Source: MAG-121220-bin8 sp964433845 (GTDB taxonomy: Bacteria; Bacteroidota; Bacteroidia; Flavobacteriales; Flavobacteriaceae). Taken from it: 21,162 nt of DNA. This document shows positions 8,056 through 15,440 of the stretch, one piece after another (the first letter of the stretch is position 1; every line of letters begins with the position of its first letter). Under the pieces are notes generated by a model. It saw only the letters and a list, made by a program, of their open reading frames with translations. It did no database searches and was not told the DNA's origin. The position numbers were made by a program, and so were the translations under genes. Location: NCBI GenBank assembly GCA_964433845.1, contig CAYSTA010000029.1, forward strand, positions 1 to 21,162, given 5' to 3'.

Positions 8056-9301
8056 TAATAAATTACTTCTTATTTCATATTATTGGCCACCATCTGGTGG
8101 ATCGGGAGTTCAGCGTTGGCTAAATTTTTCTAATAACCTTGTTAAAAAGGGTTGGGATATTACAGTATTTACCGCTAAAAATGCAAATTATCCAATTATT
8201 GATAATGGACTTAATAGAATTGTAGATAAATCAATAAAGGTTTTTAGAATACCTATTTTAGAACCAACCCGTTTTTTAAAAAAGAACAATTCTGATAATA
8301 TTAATTCATCCAATTTTATTAATAAATTTATTTTATGGATTAGAGCAAACATTTTTTTTCCTGATTCAAGAATGTTTTGGATTAAAAAGGTTGCCAAACA
8401 AGCATCTGATTATATAAAACAAAATGATATCAATTGCTTAATAACTACTGCACCTCCTTTTAGCACCCATATTATAGGATTAAAGATTAAAAGAAAAACA
8501 AACATAAAATGGATTTCTGATTTTAGAGATCCTTGGTCAGATTTTTTTCAATTTAAACTTCTTCCTATGACATCATATCAAAAAAACAAGCATTCCAATT
8601 TTGAAAAAAAATGTTTAAGCTTTTCAGACGCAGTAATCACAACTTCTCCTTCTTTAACTAAAAAATTTTCATTAATTAATTCTAATTCATACACTATAAC
8701 TAATGGTTTTAATTCATTTAAAAAAAATGTAGAAACAGACAAGTTTTTATTAATGTATTCTGGGGTAATGAAGTCAATTCAAAATCCAAAAAATTTATGG
8801 AAAATATTAAATGAAATATGTATTGAAAATAAAGATTTTTCTAATGACCTAATGGTTAGGTTTATAGGAGATTTTGATAATGAAATAATCGCTAATAAGG
8901 ATATTAAGTTAATTGAGTCAAAAGTTAAATTTGAAGAATATATAGAAAAATCAAAACTTGATATTGAAATATCTAAGGCAAATGTTTTGATTTTAACTAG
9001 TGTTAATTTAAAAGATGCAAATAATATTATTCCTGGGAAATTATTTTATTACTTTTCTTTTAAGCGCCCAATTATTGCATTTTCTAATTTAAATAGTGAT
9101 GTTTCTGATATTATAAGTAAATCTAAAACGGGTAAAGTCTTTGATTTTATGAGTCATGTTGATTTAAAAAATCATATTTTAGAACTTTATTCTGAATATA
9201 GGTCAAAAAAAAATAGTTTTGATCCTACTGGAATAGCATCTTATTCATATAAGAATTTATCTGAAAACGTAGATGCTTTATTAAAAAAAACAATTAATTA
9301 A
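8048..9301 (+). CDS. GT-B glycosyltransferase-like protein (GT4 type)
   Basis: The 417-residue product opens with LLLISYYWPPSGGSGVQRW (about 6-24), the glycine loop of a subgroup of GT4-like proteins that strip or scan an acceptor chain. It continues with CLITTAPPFSTHIIGL (about 129-144) and WISDFRDPWSDF (about 156-167), both typical of this Bacteroidetes subgroup. The donor half has LMYSGVMKSIQNP (about 234-246) and IPGKLFYYFSFKRPIIAFSN (about 327-346), equivalent to the NK-F-EYM-x-G-x-P block. Pairing with the preceding glycosyltransferase through an 8-base overlap and with the flippase through a 1-base stop/start overlap (TAATG at 9299-9303) makes a joint pathway very likely. No donor specificity is readable. 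Confidence 0.88.
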   Translation: MSNNKLLLISYYWPPSGGSGVQRWLNFSNNLVKKGWDITVFTAKNANYPIIDNGLNRIVDKSIKVFRIPILEPTRFLKKNNSDNINSSNFINKFILWIRANIFFPDSRMFWIKKVAKQASDYIKQNDINCLITTAPPFSTHIIGLKIKRKTNIKWISDFRDPWSDFFQFKLLPMTSYQKNKHSNFEKKCLSFSDAVITTSPSLTKKFSLINSNSYTITNGFNSFKKNVETDKFLLMYSGVMKSIQNPKNLWKILNEICIENKDFSNDLMVRFIGDFDNEIIANKDIKLIESKVKFEEYIEKSKLDIEISKANVLILTSVNLKDANNIIPGKLFYYFSFKRPIIAFSNLNSDVSDIISKSKTGKVFDFMSHVDLKNHILELYSEYRSKKNSFDPTGIASYSYKNLSENVDALLKKTIN

Positions 9302-10755
9302 TGGGTATAGTAATTAAGCAAACTTCTAGAAATATATTTACAATTTCTATTGCTTTGCTAATAGGAGCAGTTAATACTCTTTATTTCTACCCAGAATTCC
9401 TAAAAGACAAATATTATGGTCTTGTTGTATTCTTATTAGCTACATCAAATTTATTACAACCATTGATGTCACTAGGGGCACAGCATACAATAATTAAGTT
9501 TTATAGTTCATTTAAAGATAAAAAATCAAAAGACAGTTTTCTTTCAAGTATTATTTTTATTCCTTTAATTGTTATTATTCCAATTACATTTTTAGTAATT
9601 CAAGTACATGATGTTATAGGTGATTTTTTATCTATGCAAAATCCAATTATAGAATCTTATGTTTGGGTGATTTTTTTAGTTGCATTTGCAACTTCTTATT
9701 TTGAAGTTTTTTATGCATGGTCTAGAGTTCAGTTGAAATCTGTTTTTGGAAATGCTTTAAAAGAAATTTATCCTAGAGTTTCTGTTTTAACTCTACTTAT
9801 TTTAGTTTCAATAAACTTAATAGATAAAGAAGATTTTGTTTGGTGGCTAACAGGCTTGTATTATTTGAGACTCTTAATAATGATTGTTTATTCTTTTTCA
9901 TTATATGTGCCAAAATTTTCATTAACAATTCCTGAAAATTTCAAAGAAATTATATCATATTCAATTTATATCTTATTAGCAGGTTCGGCTGCCAGTTTAT
10001 TAATAGATATTGATAAATACATGATTCCTCAAAAAGAAGCTATTTCTCAAACTGCTTATTATGCCGTTGCAGTATTTATAGCAACAGTTGTTGAAATTCC
10101 AGGAAGAGCTATGTTTCAAATATTGAATCCAATGGTTGCAAAAGCTATTAATAATAATGATTTTAAAGATCTTGATGGTTTATATAAAAAAAGTTCTACA
10201 AATCTTTTAATAATTTGTGGTTTTTTCTTTCTTCTAATAAACTTAAATATTGCTTCTTTTTATGAATTAATGAATAATCAATATTACTCTGATGCTATTT
10301 GGGTAGTTTTGATTATTTCTTGTGCTAAATTAGTTCAGATGAGCTTTGGATGTGGTCCAGCTATTTTAGCAACTTCAAGTTTTTATAAAATCACATTACC
10401 GTTTTCAATAAGTATGGCTATTTCTGTATATTTTTTAAATGATTATTTAATTGATATATATGGAATAAATGGTGCAGCAATTTCTACCCTTATTGTTTTA
10501 TTTGTTTTTACAGTCCTAAAGGTGATATATATAAATTATAAATTAAAGATTCATCCATATGATTTTAATACAATTAAAATTATTATACTTATATCTCTAA
10601 TTTATTTAATTTTTAATTATATAACTTTTAAATTTTCTCCAATGCTAGATATAGCTTTAAAAAGTGTTATAATTTCTATTGCATATATAAGTTTAGTATA
10701 TTTTTTAAAACTTTCTGAAACAATAAATAGAACGATTAATACAATAATTAAATAG
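9301..10755 (+). CDS. Polysaccharide/lipid-linked oligosaccharide flippase (MOP superfamily, Wzx-like)
   Basis: The 484-residue, highly hydrophobic protein has about 12-14 predicted transmembrane helices along its whole length, the architecture of Wzx/RfbX/MATE flippases. The N-terminal part (ISIALLIGAVNTLYFYPEFL and LLQPLMSLGAQHTIIKFYSS) and the middle charged helix around LLIDIDKYMIP (about 235-245) are typical of the polysaccharide-biosynthesis group in flavobacteria. Such proteins move undecaprenyl-linked sugars from the cytoplasmic to the periplasmic face. It is the last gene of the plus-strand operon and runs tail to tail into uvrA with 8 shared bases. No polymerase (Wzy) or O-antigen ligase is seen in the window, so how the product is finished is not visible here. 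Confidence 0.9.
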   Translation: MGIVIKQTSRNIFTISIALLIGAVNTLYFYPEFLKDKYYGLVVFLLATSNLLQPLMSLGAQHTIIKFYSSFKDKKSKDSFLSSIIFIPLIVIIPITFLVIQVHDVIGDFLSMQNPIIESYVWVIFLVAFATSYFEVFYAWSRVQLKSVFGNALKEIYPRVSVLTLLILVSINLIDKEDFVWWLTGLYYLRLLIMIVYSFSLYVPKFSLTIPENFKEIISYSIYILLAGSAASLLIDIDKYMIPQKEAISQTAYYAVAVFIATVVEIPGRAMFQILNPMVAKAINNNDFKDLDGLYKKSSTNLLIICGFFFLLINLNIASFYELMNNQYYSDAIWVVLIISCAKLVQMSFGCGPAILATSSFYKITLPFSISMAISVYFLNDYLIDIYGINGAAISTLIVLFVFTVLKVIYINYKLKIHPYDFNTIKIIILISLIYLIFNYITFKFSPMLDIALKSVIISIAYISLVYFLKLSETINRTINTIIK

Positions 10756-13510
10756 CCAATTTTTCTTTAAGAAAAGGTGAAATTCTTGACTTATTTTCTT
10801 TTATTAGTTGCTCGGGAGATCCTTCAAAAATCACTTGTCCTCCTTTATTTCCGCCATCCAATCCTAGATCTATTATGTGATCCGCATTTTTTATCAAATC
10901 TACATTGTGCTCAACAACTATAATTGAATGTCCATTATCTAATAGAGAATTAAAAGATTTTAAAAGTTTTTTAATATCATGAAAATGTAAACCTGTCGTA
11001 GGTTCATCAAAAATGAATAAGGTTTTATTTTTATTTGCACCTTTTAATAAAAATGCAGCTAATTTTATTCTTTGTGCCTCTCCACCTGAAAGAGTAGAGG
11101 AAGCTTGACCAAGTTGAACATAACCCATGCCAACATCTTTTAAAGGTTTGATTTTTTTTACTATTTTATTCTGATTATTTTTTGAAAAAAAATCAATACT
11201 TTGATTAACAGTCATTTTTAATATATCATCAATGTTTTTTTCTTCAAATTTTACTCTTAAAACCTCATTTTTAAATCGTTTACCCTTACATATTTCACAT
11301 GTTAGATTAACATCAGCCATAAATTGCATTTCAATTTTAACTGTACCTTCACCTTTACATGTTTCACATCTTCCTCCATCAACATTAAAGGAGAAGTGTT
11401 TTGCTTTATAATAATTAGCTTTAGAAAGACTTTGAGATGCAAATAAATTTCTTATATCATCATATGCTTTTAAATATGTTATTGGATTAGATCTGGAAGA
11501 AAGTCCAATGGGATTTTGATCAACATATTCTACTTCTTCAATTTTATTTATATCACCATTTAACTCATCAAATTGACCAGGTTTCTCTTTAAATATTCCT
11601 TTATCTTTCAATATAGCAGGATACAATATTTTTTTTACTAAAGTTGTTTTTCCGCTACCAGAAACACCTGTTACAGCTGTAAGATTGTTCAATGGAAAAC
11701 TAACAGATATATTTTTAAGATTATTTTCTCTAGCACCTTTTAGATAAATTTTTCCAGATGAATATCTTCTTTTTATTGGAACTTCTATAGTTTCAATATT
11801 GTTTAAATACTTTGATGTTAAGCTTTTAGATTTTAGAATTTCTTTTATTGTGCCTTGTGCAACAATTTCTCCACCATTTGATCCTGCTTTAGGGCCAATA
11901 TCAATAATTTGATCAGCAGATTTTATTATATCTTCATCATGTTCTACAACTAAAACTGTGTTTCCAATATTTTTTAATTCAATTAATATTTGAATTAGTT
12001 TTTTTGTGTCTTTTGGATGAAGACCAATGCTTGGCTCATCTAACACATATAATGAACTTACTAAAGAGCTTCCTAAGGAATTTGCTAGGTTAATTCTTTG
12101 AGATTCTCCTCCTGATAAAGTATTAGATTTTCTGTTTAATGTTAGATAACCAAGACCTACGTTGCATATAAAATCTAATCTATTCTTAATTTCTTTTGTG
12201 ATTCTCTTTGAAAGCTTTTTTTGATAATCAGAAAGCTTCAATTTACTGATAAAATCTAACAACTTATCAATTGGCAACTCTACTAAATCTATTATTGATT
12301 TATTATTAATTTTTACAAATGATGCTTCTTTTTTTAATCTTGTTCCATTACAAACATTACACTTTGTTTTCCCTCTATATCTCGATAACATCACCCTGTT
12401 TTGAATTTTATAACTCTTAGATTCTAATTTCTTGAAAAAAGAGTTTATGCCTTTAAAATAAGTGTTTCCATCCCATAATATGTTTTTTTGATTTTCACTT
12501 AATTTAAAATAAGGTTTATGAATAGGAAAGTTAAAATATTGTGAATTTTTAATTATGTCATTTTTATACCTTCTCAATTTTTTACCTCTCCAAGGAGCTA
12601 TAGCATCTTCATATATAGACAATCCAGTATTTGGAATTACTAGTTCAGGATCAATACCTATAATATCTCCATATCCTCCACAGCTTGAACATGCTCCAAC
12701 AGGATTATTAAAACTAAATAGATGTTCATTTGGTTCTAAAAATTTTATACCATCCAATTCATATTTATTATTGAATAAATACTTTTTATTAGTACTAATG
12801 TTTTTAATTAATATTTCCCCATTTCCTTCAAAGAAACCTAATTCAATTGAGTCAGATAATCTATTTATATAATCTTTATCATCTTTGTAAATAGATCTAT
12901 CAATTACTAAATAAAATTTTTTTGTATTAATTTTTTCTAGATCATCAATCTTTTTAATTTCTCCGTTTATATGAACTCTTGCAAAACCTTGTTTTTTTAA
13001 CATTTCAAGAATATTATTGCTATTCTCTTTTAAAGAAAGAATTAAAAACTTTTCCTTTTCTTTAAATTTCTTAATAGTTTTTAAAACAGTTTCAATGCTA
13101 TCCTTTTTAACTTCATTGTTTGAAATAGGGGAATAGGTCTTTCCAATTCTTGCAAATAACAATTTTAGATAATCATAAACTTCAGAACTTGTTCCAACAG
13201 TAGATCTAGGGTTTGAATTATTTACTTTTTGCTCAATTGCAATTGCAGGAGATATTCCTATAATCTTATCTACTTTTGGTTTATTAAGTTTTCCTAAAAA
13301 TTGACGTGCATAAGAAGATAAACTTTCAATGTATCTTCTTTGTCCTTCTGCATAAAGTGTATCAAAAGCTAAACTTGACTTACCTGAGCCAGAAAGACCA
13401 GTTAAAACAATTAACTTGTTTTTGGGTATATCTAAGTCTATATTTTTAAGATTGTGCATTTTTGCACCTCTAATTTTAATAAAACCTTGATCTAAACGGA
13501 TATTTTTCAA
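10748..13510 (-). CDS. uvrA: Excinuclease ABC subunit A (UvrA)
   Basis: This is the damage-recognition ATPase of nucleotide excision repair. Its 920 residues are near the usual UvrA1 length of about 940. In order: Walker A GLSGSGKS (38-45), the AEGQRRYIESLSSYARQF block (55-72), the UvrB-binding region (about 120-245), CSSC (near 273-276), CNVC (near 382-386), the first ABC signature LSGGESQR (near 464), Walker B with LYVLDEPSIGLHP, the second Walker A GVSGSGKT (near 615), the second zinc module CETC...CEIC (about 713-741), the signature LSGGEAQR (near 805) and LFIFDEPTTGLH. The start is a TTG at 13510. No in-frame ATG lies upstream before a stop, and the next ATG (residue 18) would cut into the conserved IKIRGAK start. 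Where E. coli UvrA has the first CxxC pair of zinc module 1, this protein reads YELDG, so that module is half missing. It is divergent from the sigma-factor gene. Confidence 0.97.
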   Translation of the reverse strand: MKNIRLDQGFIKIRGAKMHNLKNIDLDIPKNKLIVLTGLSGSGKSSLAFDTLYAEGQRRYIESLSSYARQFLGKLNKPKVDKIIGISPAIAIEQKVNNSNPRSTVGTSSEVYDYLKLLFARIGKTYSPISNNEVKKDSIETVLKTIKKFKEKEKFLILSLKENSNNILEMLKKQGFARVHINGEIKKIDDLEKINTKKFYLVIDRSIYKDDKDYINRLSDSIELGFFEGNGEILIKNISTNKKYLFNNKYELDGIKFLEPNEHLFSFNNPVGACSSCGGYGDIIGIDPELVIPNTGLSIYEDAIAPWRGKKLRRYKNDIIKNSQYFNFPIHKPYFKLSENQKNILWDGNTYFKGINSFFKKLESKSYKIQNRVMLSRYRGKTKCNVCNGTRLKKEASFVKINNKSIIDLVELPIDKLLDFISKLKLSDYQKKLSKRITKEIKNRLDFICNVGLGYLTLNRKSNTLSGGESQRINLANSLGSSLVSSLYVLDEPSIGLHPKDTKKLIQILIELKNIGNTVLVVEHDEDIIKSADQIIDIGPKAGSNGGEIVAQGTIKEILKSKSLTSKYLNNIETIEVPIKRRYSSGKIYLKGARENNLKNISVSFPLNNLTAVTGVSGSGKTTLVKKILYPAILKDKGIFKEKPGQFDELNGDINKIEEVEYVDQNPIGLSSRSNPITYLKAYDDIRNLFASQSLSKANYYKAKHFSFNVDGGRCETCKGEGTVKIEMQFMADVNLTCEICKGKRFKNEVLRVKFEEKNIDDILKMTVNQSIDFFSKNNQNKIVKKIKPLKDVGMGYVQLGQASSTLSGGEAQRIKLAAFLLKGANKNKTLFIFDEPTTGLHFHDIKKLLKSFNSLLDNGHSIIVVEHNVDLIKNADHIIDLGLDGGNKGGQVIFEGSPEQLIKENKSRISPFLKEKLAI

Positions 13511-13696
13511 AATGATAAAAAATCAATCTATAAATATAAGTTTTAAATGATTTTTTTAACTACGGAATGTTAAACAATTTAATATTTAAAATGATTTTAC
13601 TAAATTTGGATATAACATAAATAATTAGCCTATACCTGAAACCTACTTTTTTATATTGAAAAAAATAGAAATTTAATTTAATTTAAAATTTAGGTT
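13511..13696. promoter_or_regulatory. Divergent intergenic region between uvrA and the sigma-factor gene
   Basis: The longest gap in the window, 186 bases and very AT-rich. A perfect Bacteroidetes -7 box, TAAATTTG, sits on the plus strand at 13601-13608, with only a weak TTTA (13578-13581) 19 bases upstream as a -33 element. It would give the sigma-factor gene a leader of about 80 bases. For uvrA a one-mismatch box TATATTTA lies on the minus strand (13538-13531). Just before the sigma-factor start is a run of ATTTA units (about 13670-13690). I see no open reading frame, SOS box or RNA gene here. Confidence 0.35.
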
Positions 13697-14293
13697 ATGG
13701 TTAATTATGTAGATGATTCTGTCCTTCTCGACAGATTTAAATCCGGTAATAATAATTCTTTTCATTCACTTTTTTTAAGGCATAAAAAAAGAATTTTTAA
13801 TTATATAAACTCAAAAGTGTTAGATGTAGATATTTCTAATGATATTTTACAAGAAACTTTTATTAAGGTCTTTAAAATTATCAGAAAAGGATCTTATAAC
13901 GAACAAGGTAAATTTCTTCCATGGATATTAAGGATTTCACATAATCTGGTAATGGATCATTTTAGATATAAGAAACGTTCTAAAATGATTTATGAAAAAG
14001 ATTTATACTATACTTTTTCAAATATTAGATCATCAGATGATACATTTAAAGAAAAAATAATTTCAGATAAAACATTATCTAAAACATTATCTAAAATGAT
14101 AGATCAACTTCCAGAAACACAAAAAGAAATTGTCAAATTAAGATTTTTTGAAAATTTGAGTTTTAAAGAAATAGCTAAGATGAATAATATATCTATTAAT
14201 ACAGCTCTAGGAAGAGTTAGATATTCTCTTAATAATCTTAGAAAAACAATGGATAAGTCTTCTTTAAAAACTGAATTAATGGAATTAGTTTAG
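13697..14293 (+). CDS. RNA polymerase sigma factor, ECF/sigma-70 family
   Basis: The 198-residue protein has sigma region 2 at about 21-92 (SFHSLFLRHKKRIFNYI, then LQETFIKVFKII and LPWILRISHNLVMDHFRYKKR) and region 4 at about 126-183 (IDQLPETQKEIVKLRFFENL, helix-turn-helix FKEIAKMNNISINTALGRVR). Regions 1 and 3 are absent, as expected for an ECF factor. It would direct core polymerase to alternative promoters. No anti-sigma gene accompanies it: its TAG overlaps the stop of nth by 4 bases, and upstream is uvrA on the other strand. The linker contains a perfect 12-base tandem duplication (14069-14092) giving KTLSKTLS at residues 125-132. I recall this sigma factor sitting between uvrA and nth in other flavobacteria, which would make it a conserved orphan; its regulon is unknown. 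Confidence 0.92.
   Translation: MVNYVDDSVLLDRFKSGNNNSFHSLFLRHKKRIFNYINSKVLDVDISNDILQETFIKVFKIIRKGSYNEQGKFLPWILRISHNLVMDHFRYKKRSKMIYEKDLYYTFSNIRSSDDTFKEKIISDKTLSKTLSKMIDQLPETQKEIVKLRFFENLSFKEIAKMNNISINTALGRVRYSLNNLRKTMDKSSLKTELMELV
14069..14092 (+). repeat. Perfect tandem duplication of a 12-base unit inside the sigma-factor gene
   Basis: The unit AAAACATTATCT occurs twice in a row in frame and adds KTLS twice at residues 125-132, just before the region 4 helices. The length is a multiple of three, so the reading frame is intact. The likely origin is replication slippage. Confidence 0.85.
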
Positions 14294-14943
14294 AATTGTA
14301 TAGAATTTTTTTTAATAAAAGATTTTCTTCCAATTTTTTGAGTAATTATATCTGTTTTGATATTCCATCCTCTAGCTGGAGAAAACTTTCTTCCATACCA
14401 TATAATTTGTAGATGAAGTTTATTCCATAATTTTTTAGGAAAAATTCTTTTAGCATCCTTTTCAGTAGTTTTTACATTTTTCCCACTAGACATTCCCCAT
14501 CGGTACATCATCCTATGGATATGAGTGTCTACTGGAAATGTAGGAATACCAAATGCCTGTGCCATGACAACACTTGCTGTTTTATGTCCAACTGAAGGTA
14601 AGGCTTCAAGATATTCAAAGGTGTTAGGAACTTTTCCGTTATGTTTTTCAATCAATATTTTAGATAATCCATAAATCCCCTTTGACTTCATTGGAGATAA
14701 ACCGACTGGTTTAATTATTTCTCTTATTTCATCAATAGATAATTTAACCATATCATATGGGTTATCAGCTTTTGAAAACAATAAAGGGGTTATTTTATTA
14801 ACCCCAACATCAGTGCTTTGTGCGGATAACAAGACTGCTATTAGAAGAGTATAGGAATCTTTATGATCCAAAGGGATAGGAACCTCAGGAAATAGAAGTT
14901 CTAATGTTTCAATTATATAGTTTGCTTTCTCTTTTTTATTCAT
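14290..14943 (-). CDS. nth: Endonuclease III-like DNA glycosylase/AP lyase without iron-sulfur ligands
   Basis: A base-excision repair enzyme expected to remove oxidised pyrimidines and cut the abasic site. The 217-residue chain matches the family in length and in its active site: the helix-hairpin-helix LPSVGHKTA (115-123) with catalytic Lys121, and PVDTHIHR (137-144) with catalytic Asp139. The substrate-side LLSAQSTD (38-45) is also in place. The C-terminus, where typical Nth carries C-x6-C-x2-C-x5-C for a 4Fe-4S cluster, instead reads YGRKFSPARGW and continues without cysteine; the whole protein contains no cysteine. It may still be active, as the catalytic pair is intact, but it cannot hold the usual cluster. 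It converges on the sigma-factor gene and is divergent from bcp with only 35 bases between starts. Confidence 0.93.
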   Translation of the reverse strand: MNKKEKANYIIETLELLFPEVPIPLDHKDSYTLLIAVLLSAQSTDVGVNKITPLLFSKADNPYDMVKLSIDEIREIIKPVGLSPMKSKGIYGLSKILIEKHNGKVPNTFEYLEALPSVGHKTASVVMAQAFGIPTFPVDTHIHRMMYRWGMSSGKNVKTTEKDAKRIFPKKLWNKLHLQIIWYGRKFSPARGWNIKTDIITQKIGRKSFIKKNSIQF

Positions 14944-14978
14944 TTTAATTATTTAAATTTACTACAAAAATATATCAT
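14944..14978 (-). promoter_or_regulatory. Putative nth promoter in the 35-base nth/bcp divergent gap
   Basis: On the minus strand, TATTTTTG (14972-14965) fits the Bacteroidetes -7 consensus TAnnTTTG exactly and lies 22 bases before the nth start. A TTTT sits 17 bases upstream, inside the bcp coding sequence, as a possible -33 element. I see no equally good box for bcp; its promoter may lie inside nth. This is inferred from the consensus only. Confidence 0.4.
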
Positions 14979-15437
14979 ATGGCTATATTAAAAGTAGGAG
15001 ATAAAATTCCAGATTTTTCATGTTTTGATGATAAAGAAAACTTAATAACGAGTAAAGATTTGATAGGCAAGAAAACAATTATTTTTTTCTATCCAAGAGC
15101 TAATACACCAGGCTGTACTGCTCAGGCATGTAACTTGTCAGAAAATTATTCTGAATTGTCTAAAGTAGGTTTCTCTATTATTGGAGTCAGTGCAGATAAA
15201 GTGAAATCCCAATCTTCTTTTTCGAGTAAGTTTGGTGGCTTTCCTTATCCTTTATTAGCTGATACTGAAAAAAAAATAATAAATGCTTTTGGTGTTTGGG
15301 GAATGAAAAAATTTATGGGAAAAGAGTATGTAGGTATATTGAGAACTACATTTATAGTAAATGAAAATTTAATAATTACTAGAGTTATTGAAAAAGTAAA
15401 AACTAAAGATCATACAAAACAAATATTGGAAGAATAA
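14979..15437 (+). CDS. bcp: Peroxiredoxin of the Bcp/PrxQ type (thiol peroxidase)
   Basis: Reduces hydrogen peroxide and organic hydroperoxides with thioredoxin as electron donor; cytoplasmic. The 152-residue chain has the thioredoxin-like fold with FYPRANTPGCTAQACNL (37-53). Cys46 is the peroxidatic residue and Cys51, five residues on, is the resolving cysteine of the PrxQ class. The PxxxTxxC element (PRANTPGC) and the later LRTTFIV, with the active-site Arg, are present. The length is normal (about 150). There is no signal peptide. The stop lies three bases from the stop of the convergent gene of unknown function. The neighbourhood with nth and uvrA fits an oxidative-damage theme, though they are on different transcripts. 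Confidence 0.95.
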   Translation: MAILKVGDKIPDFSCFDDKENLITSKDLIGKKTIIFFYPRANTPGCTAQACNLSENYSELSKVGFSIIGVSADKVKSQSSFSSKFGGFPYPLLADTEKKIINAFGVWGMKKFMGKEYVGILRTTFIVNENLIITRVIEKVKTKDHTKQILEE

Positions 15438-15440
15438 TTT

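Noticed and set aside
10757..10775. Possible terminator hairpin TTTTCTT-T-AAGAAAA after the flippase stop
   Set aside because: The inverted repeat is all A/T except one G-C pair, the loop would be too small, and it encodes the C-terminus of uvrA; no convincing terminator.
12555..12872. 105-codon plus-strand frame inside uvrA
   Set aside because: It is antisense to a conserved part of uvrA (including the FSFNNPVGACSSC block) and its translation has no recognisable domain.
13645..13668. Poly-T/poly-A inverted repeat in the uvrA/sigma gap
   Set aside because: Only six A-T pairs with no G-C; expected by chance in such AT-rich DNA.
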